Source: Proteobacteria bacterium UBA981
Lineage (GTDB): Bacteria; Pseudomonadota; Gammaproteobacteria; Ga0077536
Assembly: GCA_002292285.1 (NCBI GenBank)
Contig: DBBP01000008.1
Coordinates: 633,876-697,875 of the forward strand
Direction of reading: 5' to 3'
DNA length: 64,000 nt
The notes beneath the pieces were generated by a model. It saw only the letters and a program-made list of their open reading frames with translations. It was not told the origin of the DNA and did not search any database. This document shows positions 8,195-17,375 of this stretch, in pieces. Position 1 is the stretch's first letter. Each line of letters starts with the position of its first letter. The translations under genes were made by a program, and so were the position numbers.

Positions 8195-8334
8195 GCGCGA
8201 TTCTAAATCGCCCCTTGTTTTCGCTTTCCCGGGCGTTCGAATTCTATCCGTCGCGCTCGGGCGTCACGGACAAATCCCCGGCCGGCGCTTTTCAATGCCG
8301 TACGACGACATAACACGGGGTACTGGCGAATCTC

Positions 8335-9234
8335 TCAGACGATCTTTTCCTGATAGCCCAGCATCGCGCACAATCGCTGATAGTCGACCTGCGCCAGAAT
8401 GGCACTTACTTCCTCCTCGCGCAGCGTCTCGCGAAACTTGTCGTCAATATTCAGCCCCGCAGCGGCGGTGCCTGCGTAGTACCTGCGCCAACTGCGATCG
8501 GGGTTGCTGTGCTCGATCCAGTGGCGCGCTTGTTTCTCGAATTTGCCCTGCAAGCGCAGTTGGAGGTGAGCGCCGGTATTCCCCCCCACCGGATGGTGTT
8601 CCTGCTTTAGGTATTCGAGCATCCGGGGCTCGAATTCCAAGCCGGCGGCGTTCAACGTTGGCTTCAATGCCGAATCCGGGTCCGCTACGAATGATTCATA
8701 AGCCAGAATCCGAACCGGGCCATGCGGCTGAAACGTCGGGTTGTCCAAGATCCGCGTGTACGCCTGCAGTGTTTTTCGCAACTGTTCGTTGGCGAAGCTC
8801 AGCAGCCGCTGGCGGGTCTCTGGGGCGTCCCGGTGTGGGAGACTTTCGTCGCGAAAAAACTGATTGGCCACAAATGAACTGATGTGGCGTAACGGGTGCT
8901 TGACCAGCAACGTCGGGATGAATTCGACATTCGTGCGGGCGTTCATTGCCTTGCTGAACCAACCGGGCACCTTGCTGCTATCGATAATAGTGTCCGCACC
9001 GGTACGCTTGGCCAGCGTCTCATAAACGTTGTCGAGGTTGAGCCGTTGAATCGTGTCCGGCGTCCACACGGAACAGTGCCCGCGGCAGATAGCACAATAC
9101 GCTTTGTCTGGCCGCATCACAGTTCGGTACAGCTCGCCGGCACCGAACGTACACGAATGGGAGCCGAGGACCAGATTCAGAATAGAGCTGCCGCAGTAAG
9201 ACCGGCCGAGAACGGCAATGACCTTTAGTTCCAC
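8335..9234 (-). CDS. sulfotransferase family protein
   Basis: The N-terminal VELKVIAVLGRSYCGSSIL holds the 5'-phosphosulfate loop (GRSYCGSS) of PAPS-dependent sulfotransferases, followed by LNLVLGSHSCTFGAGELY. The middle has IIDSSKVPGWFSKAM and LLVKHPLRHISSFVANQF, which fits the 3'-phosphate-binding segment with its arginine and serine. I chose the GTG at 9234 because GGAGG lies nine bases upstream and homology starts there (299 residues). The frame runs to an ATG at 9330 that would overlap the preceding gene. Its substrate is probably a carbohydrate or surface glycan given the deacetylase-like neighbour, but this is inference. Confidence 0.85.
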   Translation of the reverse strand: MELKVIAVLGRSYCGSSILNLVLGSHSCTFGAGELYRTVMRPDKAYCAICRGHCSVWTPDTIQRLNLDNVYETLAKRTGADTIIDSSKVPGWFSKAMNARTNVEFIPTLLVKHPLRHISSFVANQFFRDESLPHRDAPETRQRLLSFANEQLRKTLQAYTRILDNPTFQPHGPVRILAYESFVADPDSALKPTLNAAGLEFEPRMLEYLKQEHHPVGGNTGAHLQLRLQGKFEKQARHWIEHSNPDRSWRRYYAGTAAAGLNIDDKFRETLREEEVSAILAQVDYQRLCAMLGYQEKIV

Positions 9235-9307
9235 CGGTTCTGCGCCTCCGTAAGGAGCGCCACTGTGAGCGCGCCAGCACCGTTGGAACCGGCCCGCGGC
9301 AGCGGCA

Positions 9308-11914
9308 CTACCATGTCTGTCCTCCATCATTCCAGTGCGGCGGCACCATCATCAGCGCCTCTTTCTCAAGGCTTGCCGTACAGCGACCACACGTCGCCGC
9401 CTGCTCGGAGTGATCACCGCCGGCACTCAGTGCTGCCAGCAGTCCTGCCCAGGCTGGCAGTAAGCCGGGATGCGCCCGCGTCAGCAACTGATAGCCGCGA
9501 ATCGCAAACTCTGAACGACCCAAGAGCAGATTTGCGGTCGCGGCGAGGTAGGTGATCAGCGGACTGTGCTCGATGATGTCGAGCGCGTCGCAGGCCTTGC
9601 TATAAGCGCCCTGGTTAATCCAATAGCGCGCCAGCAACAGGCCTTGCGCCCGACGGTCTCCAAGGGCCTCGGCACAGCGCTCAGCTGCCGCCTCGGAGAC
9701 GTCCACCTTGCCAATACGGAAACGGGCCTGAAGTCGAACTGCTTCAATCTGAGCATCACTCAGAGCCAGTTCAGCGTCCGCTGCCGCGTCCGCCGCCAGC
9801 GCGACGAGTCCTCTTCCGATCAGAGACTGGAGATGGGCATAACCGTTCGCCGTCGCCCCTCGATGCACCCACGCCGATTTGTGAACCCCGTCGACGGCCT
9901 GATATAGGCCGTCGAAAGTAGCTATGCAGCTGTGTCGTCCCGGTTCCTGATCTGCGAGGTTGGGCGCGGCGTGCCGCTCAAAGCCAGCCAACTCCGCTAT
10001 CGTGTCCAGGTCCTCCGGCAACGGCGCACCCCCTCGGGCACGCAGCAACGGGGCGCCGGTTCCGCAACGCAGCAGTCCCTCGTTCACTAAGACCTCAAGT
10101 GGCTCTCGGGCCGCCCCCGTGTCCCCCGCCTCCAGCGCTGTCAACGCCATCTTCAGCTGTGCTCCAGGCCCGGTCAGCGCCAGGTAGCACAAGCCACCGT
10201 CTTTCAGCACCGAGCGAATACTGCCGAGCGCCCGTTCGAGGTCGAAGCGCTGCAGGAAACGGTGCGACAACACGTGTTCGAAGTGTCGCTGCAGATCGCC
10301 GAGGGCATACGGGGTGGTATGGACGAAGCCCAACCGAGCCGCCATCCCAACCTTGCGCGCCAACTCGTTGCCGAGATCCACCTCGCTGAGACGTGGGTCT
10401 GCCGCTGTTACGGTTCCGCCGCTGGCCAGTGCGGCGAAGCTCCATCGCCCCGCGCCGGCGCCGACGTCGAGCACGCTGCCACCATCCAGCATGCCGAGAC
10501 TCTCGAGCGCATCGCGATAATGGGCGAGCGGGCGTCGCGGCTGCCCCTTCGCGCCCGGATCACGCTCCCGCAGTGCCTTGTCCAGGGGATCGATGGATCG
10601 TTGAGGCACTGGTGCGGCAGCCGCGTCGGCACGCCAAGTCGCGCTCAGATCCGCACTCATCTCCGGATGCCAACGGAAGCCGACGATCGCGCGCCCCGTG
10701 CCGTCTTCGGCCTGCAGCATTTCCGACGGCGCCAGCGGCTGCCCACTCATACGCAGTGTCACGGCTTGCCCGGCGCGAACTGAAAACTGGATGCCGCGTA
10801 ACGCTTCTAGGTTGGCCGTCCGGTAGCCGTGCACGGGGTCGTCGATACCGGCCACGTCAATCAATAACCGTTCTCCGTCCCGGCGGATTGTGTAGTCCAA
10901 ATAGTCTCGGGCCACGTTGTACTCCAGCAATCGAGAGGTGCGGGTGACCAGAATCTTGCCTGCCTTTTGGAAATTCGCCAGGCGACGGAAGGCGTCGTAA
11001 AACGCTTGCCCTAGAATTGCGGCGAATGGGGCGTAAGTCAGATGCTGACTCACAATGGCAAAGCCGCCCCGCTCGACCAGCGCCTCCAAGGCCTCCTGCG
11101 AACACTGCAGATGCAGAAAAGGCGATTGCCACAACACCAGTGTCCAGCGCTCCGCCCGGCTGCGCTTGCGGCGTGCGACAAGATGTCGGGCGGCCTCGGG
11201 AGGCAAACCGGCAATAATCCCGTCAGGTGTTGTGTTGATCTCGATTCCGGCGGTACGGTCGAAACCCCACATACGGCTGCCATCCCGCAACGTTACCTGT
11301 TGCAATGCTGATTGTTGGCCCATCTCGAAAGTCTGCCGGTTGAGACAAACGTAGCGCACGCCCAATTCGCGAACGCATTCCAGATGCTCGGGTTGCGGAT
11401 GGTTCTGATTGAGTAAATTGGGCCGGTGGCCAGTCCCGCTATGGTCACTCCAGACCGCAAAGCTCATCGCTTCATCGCGCGCTGCGGCGACTGCCCTCAG
11501 CGCATGCTCGGGGCGGAACACCCCTTTGCTGAAGTTGCCATAGGTGTGCAACGTGTCCACCCAGCCACCACGCACGTAGTTGGCCATCTCGTCGGCCCGG
11601 GCGCTCACTACCCCCACCTTCTGCCCGCTGAAATAGGTGGTACTACAGCCCTTCTCAAAAGGGTCGTTGTAGAACCAGAACGAATTGGCGATATCTAAGC
11701 CAACACCGGGCCCATGCGGCGTCTCGTCCCGGCTGTTGATGAATCGGTGCAGCTCGCGGAAGAACGGCAAGCGAGAGCCGTCGATGTCAGTGGAGATGGC
11801 CAACATCGCCTGGTAGGGCCACGGAAAACGCAACAACCGCACCTGCTCGCGCTTGGCCCGCCAGGGAAATCGTAGCCGCCGGCTTGTCTCGTTCTTATCC
11901 TGCATTTCGCCCAT
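9308..11914 (-). CDS. 868-residue fusion: polysaccharide-deacetylase-like, SAM methyltransferase and helical C-terminal domains
   Basis: Residues 30-340 look like a divergent polysaccharide deacetylase: AISTDIDGS near 39-47 is the NodB-type first motif, and TLHTYGNFSKG and WSDHSGTGHRPN follow. Residues 345-430 form a beta-rich linker. Residues 440-620 are a class I methyltransferase with VLDVGAGAGRW (481-491), TVTAADPRLSE and VLKDGGLCYLALTG. The last 200 residues are helical and TPR-like. There is no signal peptide or membrane span, so it is probably cytoplasmic. Its end overlaps the extended sulfotransferase frame, and the pair probably modifies a surface glycan or small molecule. The region seems richer in GC than its surroundings, which could mean transfer. 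Confidence 0.75.
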   Translation of the reverse strand: MGEMQDKNETSRRLRFPWRAKREQVRLLRFPWPYQAMLAISTDIDGSRLPFFRELHRFINSRDETPHGPGVGLDIANSFWFYNDPFEKGCSTTYFSGQKVGVVSARADEMANYVRGGWVDTLHTYGNFSKGVFRPEHALRAVAAARDEAMSFAVWSDHSGTGHRPNLLNQNHPQPEHLECVRELGVRYVCLNRQTFEMGQQSALQQVTLRDGSRMWGFDRTAGIEINTTPDGIIAGLPPEAARHLVARRKRSRAERWTLVLWQSPFLHLQCSQEALEALVERGGFAIVSQHLTYAPFAAILGQAFYDAFRRLANFQKAGKILVTRTSRLLEYNVARDYLDYTIRRDGERLLIDVAGIDDPVHGYRTANLEALRGIQFSVRAGQAVTLRMSGQPLAPSEMLQAEDGTGRAIVGFRWHPEMSADLSATWRADAAAAPVPQRSIDPLDKALRERDPGAKGQPRRPLAHYRDALESLGMLDGGSVLDVGAGAGRWSFAALASGGTVTAADPRLSEVDLGNELARKVGMAARLGFVHTTPYALGDLQRHFEHVLSHRFLQRFDLERALGSIRSVLKDGGLCYLALTGPGAQLKMALTALEAGDTGAAREPLEVLVNEGLLRCGTGAPLLRARGGAPLPEDLDTIAELAGFERHAAPNLADQEPGRHSCIATFDGLYQAVDGVHKSAWVHRGATANGYAHLQSLIGRGLVALAADAAADAELALSDAQIEAVRLQARFRIGKVDVSEAAAERCAEALGDRRAQGLLLARYWINQGAYSKACDALDIIEHSPLITYLAATANLLLGRSEFAIRGYQLLTRAHPGLLPAWAGLLAALSAGGDHSEQAATCGRCTASLEKEALMMVPPHWNDGGQTW

Positions 11915-12465
11915 GCCGACTTGCCTTTCCAGGGTTCCGCTCCAGCGCTCTAACGTTCAGCCCGCGCAGGCACGTTGCGATCAGCGAAGTCGGCGGCTTT
12001 GTCGACATCACTCAGCGGCGCCCGCACCGGTGGCAGGCGCGAATTTTAATGCCACATAGCGTGTGAGCAGCCATCAGCTTCGCAGCCTCCTGTTGGAATC
12101 GATATATGACGCACGCCGCCGACTGCCCTGAAAACTCGGGTCTTGCCAGACACATCGACTGCCGCGGGCCTCCTCCTGCAGTCAACCGATTAGCGCAAGC
12201 AATCGCAAATGACCCGCGATGTTACTGGGTTTATTGATCGCAGTGGGTAGCGATGCACAGGGTCTGCGTCTTTTCGAGGTACCGGGCATGGAGCGGCGAC
12301 TGGTGTTAAAGTTTCGAACGAGAAGGTCATTTTCCGGGAAATGCGCGAGACCCGCGCGGCGCCATCGGCGAATGCCCTGCTGGCCGCCAATTTGCCAGCA
12401 TCAGGCGGCGCGCTAGGCGACCAGCGGCACAGCCACAACAACCCTGCGACATGAAGGAACAGAGT
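11915..12465. other. divergent intergenic region
   Basis: About 550 bp between the fusion gene (minus) and the OsmC gene (plus). No supported gene, tRNA or repeat is seen. It should hold the promoters for both directions, but I find no promoter hexamers good enough to report. Confidence 0.5.
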
Positions 12466-12975
12466 ATGGATTCTGACGCACTAAAAGCCGTACAGGCACC
12501 ACTCAAAGCGCAATATCGCGACGCGCCCGAGGATGCTGTCATCACGCTAAGCGCGAAATCGAACGGTATCGACGGCGTGGCATGCAAGTTGGAAACGAGT
12601 AAAGGCTTCATCGAAGCGGGTTTGCACCCAGCCACCGGCGGCAGTGGTATGCAGGCATGCTCAGGCGATATGTTGCTAGAGGTGCTCGTTGCCTGCGCCG
12701 GGGTCACTTTGCAGGCGGTGGCGACGGCATTCGGTGTCACGCTTAGCCGTTCAGATATCACCGCCGAGGGCGATCTGGATTTCCGAGGCACGCTCGGTGT
12801 TGCCAAAGACGCACCGGTCGGATTTCGCGATATCCGGATGAAGTTTGACATCGCCGCCGACGCGCCCGCCGAAACGCTCACGAAAATAGTCGAACTAACG
12901 GAGCGCTACTGCGTGGTGCTGCAAACCATTCAGGACAAGCCCAACATCACCTTGCAATCCAACGTTGTTGCATAA
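12466..12975 (+). CDS. OsmC/Ohr family protein
   Basis: The 169-residue protein has the OsmC pattern: a thiol segment GMQACSGDMLLEVLVACAGVT with two cysteines, and a C-terminal ERYCVVLQTIQDKPNI. Family members reduce organic hydroperoxides with a Cys pair, although some act otherwise. The start at 12466 is preferred over the ATG at 12451 because AAGGA lies seven bases ahead. It ends 10 bp before the HD-domain gene and is probably co-transcribed with it. Confidence 0.85.
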   Translation: MDSDALKAVQAPLKAQYRDAPEDAVITLSAKSNGIDGVACKLETSKGFIEAGLHPATGGSGMQACSGDMLLEVLVACAGVTLQAVATAFGVTLSRSDITAEGDLDFRGTLGVAKDAPVGFRDIRMKFDIAADAPAETLTKIVELTERYCVVLQTIQDKPNITLQSNVVA

Positions 12976-12985
12976 GGAAATAACC

Positions 12986-13585
12986 ATGAGTGCCAAAATG
13001 AAACCCGCAGCAGAAACTGCATCGACCTTCAAATCCATGTCGCAATCCAGTGCCGAAGACTGGCAGGTGATCTGTACCGAGGCGCGTGAATCGTTCACCA
13101 CACTACCTCAGCGCTTGCTCACCCACCTGCGTCTGCTCGATGGAGACTTTGGTGGATTTCCAGTTGATCGCCTGCAGCACAGTCTGCAAACCGCCGAACT
13201 CGCCGCCGCGGACGGGCGCGACGATGAATACGTGGTGTGCGCGTTACTGCACGATATCGGCGATACCTTGGCGCCCGCGAATCACCCTGATGTGGCGGCG
13301 GCAATCCTGTATCCGTTCGTTGATGAGGCGAACCATTGGATGGTTAAGCACCATGGGGTGTTTCAGGGTTACAACTTTTTCCACCACCTGGGTATGGATC
13401 GCGACATGCGCGAGCAGTATCGCAGCTCGGACTACTTTGACTACACGGCAGAGTTCATCGCCAAATACGATGATCCGGCCTTCGACGCCGAAAAGCCCAC
13501 GCTCGATCTTGCGCTGTTTGAGCCGATGGTGGCACGCGTATTCGCGCAAGCGAAGAATTCTATTTACAAGGTGTTACAGGAATGA
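12986..13585 (+). CDS. HD-domain metalloprotein (possible diiron oxygenase-like)
   Basis: The 199-residue protein has an HD-superfamily metal site. RLQHSLQTAELA supplies a first histidine, ALLHDIGD the HD pair, and WMVKHHGVFQGYNFFHHLG further histidines. This ligand set resembles the HD proteins that include mixed-valent diiron oxygenases of the PhnZ/inositol-oxygenase type, as well as phosphohydrolases; the sequence alone does not decide. The ATG at 12986 follows AAGGAAA and starts the compact coding pattern. A strong hairpin terminator follows the gene. Confidence 0.8.
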   Translation: MSAKMKPAAETASTFKSMSQSSAEDWQVICTEARESFTTLPQRLLTHLRLLDGDFGGFPVDRLQHSLQTAELAAADGRDDEYVVCALLHDIGDTLAPANHPDVAAAILYPFVDEANHWMVKHHGVFQGYNFFHHLGMDRDMREQYRSSDYFDYTAEFIAKYDDPAFDAEKPTLDLALFEPMVARVFAQAKNSIYKVLQE

Positions 13586-13620
13586 GCGAGCCGCAACGAC
13601 GCGGACTCACATAGTGCTGG

Positions 13621-13657
13621 ACGAGCGCCATGGCCAGAGGTTGGCCATGGCGCTCGT
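13621..13657 (+). terminator. hairpin terminator
   Basis: ACGAGCGCCATGGCC (13621-13635) pairs perfectly with GGCCATGGCGCTCGT (13643-13657) around a 7-base loop, then TTTCGTTTC follows on the plus strand. It separates two convergent genes and serves the OsmC/HD pair. The minus-strand side lacks a T-run. Confidence 0.85.
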
Positions 13658-13663
13658 TTCGTT

Positions 13664-14770
13664 TCAGGCCGCGCGAATATCCAGATCCGCTGGCTCTGTC
13701 AGCGGTGTGGTATCCCATTTCTGCAACTCCGGCATGACATGCTCGGCGAAACAACGCATGTTGCGCTCTGCCTCGTCGTACGGCATGCCCGCATAACTCA
13801 GATTGCACATGATCGCGTTGGGATTGATGACTCCACGGATGTAATCGATTTTTTCAAGCACCTGTTTCGGCGTGCCCCAGGGCATCAGGTCGGTAAAATC
13901 CTTCGCCGCGCTGTCCATCCCGTGTTTGGCAATGTACTTACCGACGTTTTTGTAAAACTCATAGCCTTTGTGCTGGCCGAACTTCTCCGCCGTCATCTCA
14001 TAATGTTTCATCGCGGAATGGTAGTAGCGACCAATCCATTCGTAGGCCATCGCCTCAGCACGCCCCGCATCTTTATCCACAAAGAAAAAACCTCCACACA
14101 ATGGTTGAGGTGGTTCACAGCCGTTCTCTTTGATGAACACGTCGCGGTAAATCGCGAAGTCCTGTTCGACGACATCCCATGGTTTCTGCGGAATAACCAA
14201 TAAGCCGGCGCCGAGCCCTGCCATGATGGGCATGGACTCAGGTGATACTGCGGCGGCATACGTACGCCCACGAAACGATTTATTCGGGAAGGGCCGAATG
14301 TCGCGGCGCGGTTGCTTGGTCACCTCGCCCCCTTCCATGTAACCATTTTCCAAACCATTGAGAAGCAATTCGGCATATTCAACAAAGCGTTCGCGCCCTT
14401 CGCCCTGGTCGATGCGGAAACCGGAATACTCGACGTTGCCGAGACCGCGGCCGAGTCCAAGAATCATGCGCCCGCCAGACAGATGATCGAGCATAGAAAT
14501 CTGCTCCGCGACCCGCATCGGATCGTGCCATGGCAAGACGATGACGCTGGAACCCAATTTGACCTTCTTAGTGCGCCCGGCCATGTAGGTCAGGAACTGC
14601 ACCACGTCGGGACACATGGTGTAGTCGGTAAAGTGATGTTCGATCCCCCAGATGGAATCGAATCCCATCGGTTCGGCCATCTCGGCCAGGCGCACCTCCT
14701 GACGGTACACCTCGGCATCCGACATGGCATTGCCCGGGTTTTGAAAGATAGGTGTAAATCCGACGTGCAT
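13664..14770 (-). CDS. LLM-class flavin-dependent oxidoreductase (luciferase-like)
   Basis: The start at 14770 gives MHVGFTPIFQNPGNAMSDAE and 368 residues; the longer frame adds unlike sequence. Typical features are FDSIWGIEHHFTDYTMCPD, TKKVKLGSSVIVLPWHDPMR and GGRMILGLGRGLGNVEYSGF. It resembles the longer monooxygenase subgroup with the EHHF motif. GGGGAG precedes the start. It faces the HD gene across a terminator and has the SDR-led operon at its back, so it is probably transcribed alone. The substrate is unknown. Confidence 0.92.
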   Translation of the reverse strand: MHVGFTPIFQNPGNAMSDAEVYRQEVRLAEMAEPMGFDSIWGIEHHFTDYTMCPDVVQFLTYMAGRTKKVKLGSSVIVLPWHDPMRVAEQISMLDHLSGGRMILGLGRGLGNVEYSGFRIDQGEGRERFVEYAELLLNGLENGYMEGGEVTKQPRRDIRPFPNKSFRGRTYAAAVSPESMPIMAGLGAGLLVIPQKPWDVVEQDFAIYRDVFIKENGCEPPQPLCGGFFFVDKDAGRAEAMAYEWIGRYYHSAMKHYEMTAEKFGQHKGYEFYKNVGKYIAKHGMDSAAKDFTDLMPWGTPKQVLEKIDYIRGVINPNAIMCNLSYAGMPYDEAERNMRCFAEHVMPELQKWDTTPLTEPADLDIRAA

Positions 14771-15117
14771 AGGTGCTCTCCCCGAAAAAATAATACGTAG
14801 TTGAATACTCGACGGGTGACGTAGCTTTCGCTGCACCTGACCCATCCTTGAATTTGGGTTGTAAAACTACTCCGCCAGACGCCGAAACGGAAGCATTACG
14901 CGTCCGTGCGGAGCGCCGAAAACGGTATGTTAGACTCAATCGCAGCGCATCTGCCGGGGACATTTGCGCGAACTTGCCGGTTGTCCCGGGACGTCAGAAT
15001 CGGGAGCCTGGCACGCCGTTTGCGAGTTGTGGTCTCCATCTGGAAATTCTGACCGCGCCCACGATTTGTGCGTCCGGGGCACCCTGCATCGACCACCGGT
15101 TTATTGGGAGAACCAAC
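14771..15117. other. divergent intergenic region
   Basis: About 350 bp between the LLM gene and the SDR-led operon. The SDR frame is open across most of it from 14848, but no protein pattern is seen before 15118. It presumably holds promoters for both directions. Confidence 0.5.
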
Positions 15118-15780
15118 ATGTTGCAAGGAAAAACGATTGTTATCACTGGCGCCAACGGCGCACTGGGTCGCGGCGCGGTCGCAGTTGCCACTCAGCATAA
15201 TGCGCGCGTCATCGAATTCGATATCGCCTTCGATGCGGATGTCGAGAATCGCTATGTCGTCGACCTGACGAAACCAGAAACGGTCCGTTCCTGTGTAGCC
15301 GAGGTCGGCACCATCGACGCGGTCCTCAATATTGCCGGCGGCTTCGCCATGGGGCCACCCATCTACGAAACCAGCGAAGACGAATGGCAACATATGTACC
15401 GCATGAACGTGCTTACCATGCGCAATATGGTCGACGCCGTCGTGCCGGGCATGATCGAGCGCGGCCGCGGCAGTATCGTCAATGTTGGTGCGCTGTCCGC
15501 GCGCGAGGGCCAAGCCAACATGGGCGCGTACGTGGCGGCTAAAAGTACCGTGATGCGGGTGACTGAAGGGCTCGGCAAGGAATTACGCAAAAAAGGCATC
15601 AATGTAAATGCCATTCTGCCTTCGATGATCGACACCCCAACGAATCGCAAGGATATGCCGGACGCTGATTTCAGCAAGTGGGTGCCGCCCTCAGAACTCG
15701 CTGAAGTGATGTGCTTCCTGGCGTCTGACAGAGCGCGCGCCGTGCATGGCGCACTAATACCTGTCGCCGGTTTATCGTGA
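15118..15780 (+). CDS. SDR family oxidoreductase
   Basis: A classical short-chain dehydrogenase of 220 residues: TGANGALGRGAV for cofactor binding, VLNIAGGFAMG as the NAG-like motif, VNVGALSAREGQ with the serine, and YVAAK as the catalytic pair. The start at 15118 follows GGGAG. It leads a five-gene operon with a thiolase-like enzyme, a DUF35 protein and two hot-dog proteins. It probably oxidises a 3-hydroxyacyl-CoA or alcohol intermediate of that pathway. Confidence 0.93.
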   Translation: MLQGKTIVITGANGALGRGAVAVATQHNARVIEFDIAFDADVENRYVVDLTKPETVRSCVAEVGTIDAVLNIAGGFAMGPPIYETSEDEWQHMYRMNVLTMRNMVDAVVPGMIERGRGSIVNVGALSAREGQANMGAYVAAKSTVMRVTEGLGKELRKKGINVNAILPSMIDTPTNRKDMPDADFSKWVPPSELAEVMCFLASDRARAVHGALIPVAGLS

Positions 15781-15786
15781 GGCGCG

Positions 15787-16941
15787 ATGATGTTTAGTCT
15801 CGCAGATAAAACCGCCGTAACTGGGGTTGGTGAGACGGCCTACGGCCGCGAAAGCCGCAAGAGCCAGTTGACCCTCACGTTGGAGGCCTCTCTCGCTGCA
15901 ATCAACGATGCAGGCCTCACACCCAAGGACATCGATGGCGTCATCCCCTACGCCGCCGGTGGCATCGTCGCCGAGGATTTCGTGACAAATTTCGGCCTGC
16001 CCGATCTGCGCTATTCCGCGCTGACACCAATGGGCGGCGCAAGCCCGGTCGCGGCGTTGCAAAGCGCCACCATGGCAGTCGCGACAGGCGTCGCCAATCA
16101 CGTGCTGGTTGCACTCGGGCGCGGCAGCATTTCTGGCGGACGCATTACCCAGCGACTCGCAGAAATGCCGCAAATGCGTTTGGTCTCTGAGTTTGAAATG
16201 CCGATTGGAACCAACGCTCCCGCCCAGTTTTATGCCCATATGGCGCGCCGTCATATGGAACTGTTCGGCACCACCAGCGAACAACTGGCAGAAGTGGCGA
16301 TGACCTGTCGCCGCCACGCACAAATGAACGAGCGCGCGATGATGCGCAAACCGATGACGCTCGCCGACCATCAGGCCTCGCGCATGATTGCCGACCCGTT
16401 ACATTTGTTCGACTGCTGTCTGGAAAGTGCCGGCGCTGCAGCAGTTGTGATTAGTAGCGTGGAACGGGCCAAAGACAGTCCCCATCGTCCGGTGTTGATT
16501 GGCGGTGTGGCCGAAGGCCATCCGGACTCTCCGAGTGCAATTACCCAGCGCCCTGACATGACGCGCCTGGGTATTGCCCGCGCTGCGCCCATCGCATTCG
16601 CCATGGCTGGGGTCGAGCACAGCGATATTGATGTGGCCGAAATTTACGATTGCTTCACCTACATCGTCCTGTGCCAACTCGAAGACATGGGCTTCTGCGC
16701 CAAAGGTGAAGGCGGCGACTTCGTGTCCAATGGACGCATTAGTCTGGGCGGCGAACTTCCCGTCAATACGCACGGCGGCTTGTTATCCGAAGCGCATATC
16801 GCCGGTATGAATCACATCGTTGAACTGGTCCGCCAATTGCGCGGCGATTGCGGCGAGCGTCAGGTCAAGGATGCCGAAGTCGGCCTGGTGACGGGCTTTG
16901 GCGATCTCGGCGATGGCTCGATTGCGGTGATGCATCGATGA
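15787..16941 (+). CDS. thiolase-like protein of the SCP-x/lipid-transfer (Ltp2-like) group
   Basis: The 384-residue protein has the thiolase fold: TAVTGVGETAYGRES, DIDGVIPYA, the C-terminal IYDCFTYIVLCQLEDMGFCAKGEG in two halves, and LPVNTHGGLLSEAHIAGMNH. Where a thiolase has its acylated cysteine this protein reads TPMGGASPVAALQS, so the nucleophile is missing. That is also seen in Ltp2-type retro-aldolases, which work with a DUF35 partner. The next gene is exactly such a partner, with a four-base overlap. A retro-aldol cleavage of a beta-hydroxyacyl-CoA is therefore more likely than thiolysis, by inference. Confidence 0.85.
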   Translation: MMFSLADKTAVTGVGETAYGRESRKSQLTLTLEASLAAINDAGLTPKDIDGVIPYAAGGIVAEDFVTNFGLPDLRYSALTPMGGASPVAALQSATMAVATGVANHVLVALGRGSISGGRITQRLAEMPQMRLVSEFEMPIGTNAPAQFYAHMARRHMELFGTTSEQLAEVAMTCRRHAQMNERAMMRKPMTLADHQASRMIADPLHLFDCCLESAGAAAVVISSVERAKDSPHRPVLIGGVAEGHPDSPSAITQRPDMTRLGIARAAPIAFAMAGVEHSDIDVAEIYDCFTYIVLCQLEDMGFCAKGEGGDFVSNGRISLGGELPVNTHGGLLSEAHIAGMNHIVELVRQLRGDCGERQVKDAEVGLVTGFGDLGDGSIAVMHR

Positions 16942-17360
16942 GTGCCAGCCACGATCAGCTACCCGAGAAACCGCGGCCAGAATACAGTGACGAGAATCAA
17001 CCCTATTGGGATGGTCTGCGCGAGCACAAGCTTCTCGTGCAGCGCTGCGGCGGCTGCAATACGTTACGTCATTATCCGCGACCCCTCTGCGATGGGTGTT
17101 ACTCGTTGGAGTACGACTGGACCGAATTAAGTGGCAGCGGCAAAGTGCATAGCTGGACGGTGAGTCATCATCCGTTTCATCCTGGTTTCAAACGAGAAAC
17201 GCCATACGTTACGGTCACTGTTGACCTCGCGGAAGGCCTGCGCTTGCAAGGTGTTCTGGAAGGTAATGACGCGAGTGCGCTTGCGATCGGGCGGGAGGTT
17301 GAATTGACGTTCAATGACGTGGATGCCGAACTGACCCTGCCAGGCTTCCGTCTGGTATGA
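16938..17360 (+). CDS. Zn-ribbon OB-fold (DUF35) protein, partner of the thiolase-like enzyme
   Basis: A 140-residue protein with a rubredoxin-like zinc ribbon, RC-GGC-NTLRHYPRPLC-DGC, then an OB-fold with SGSGKVHSWTVSHHPFHPGF. DUF35 proteins bind and activate acyl-CoA thiolases, aldolases or hydratases of the steroid and fatty-acid type. The ATG at 16938 overlaps the thiolase stop by four bases, which is the usual pairing. The open frame begins further upstream inside the thiolase gene and is not used. Confidence 0.92.
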   Translation: MSASHDQLPEKPRPEYSDENQPYWDGLREHKLLVQRCGGCNTLRHYPRPLCDGCYSLEYDWTELSGSGKVHSWTVSHHPFHPGFKRETPYVTVTVDLAEGLRLQGVLEGNDASALAIGREVELTFNDVDAELTLPGFRLV

Positions 17361-17375
17361 GGACAAGGGTGAAAA

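Noticed and set aside
8231..8240. GTTCGAATTC as a tRNA T-loop
   Set aside because: No cloverleaf, acceptor stem or anticodon arm can be drawn around it.
14848..15117. N-terminal extension of the SDR at 15118
   Set aside because: Unlike SDR sequence; the start at 15118 has GGGAG and standard family N-terminus.
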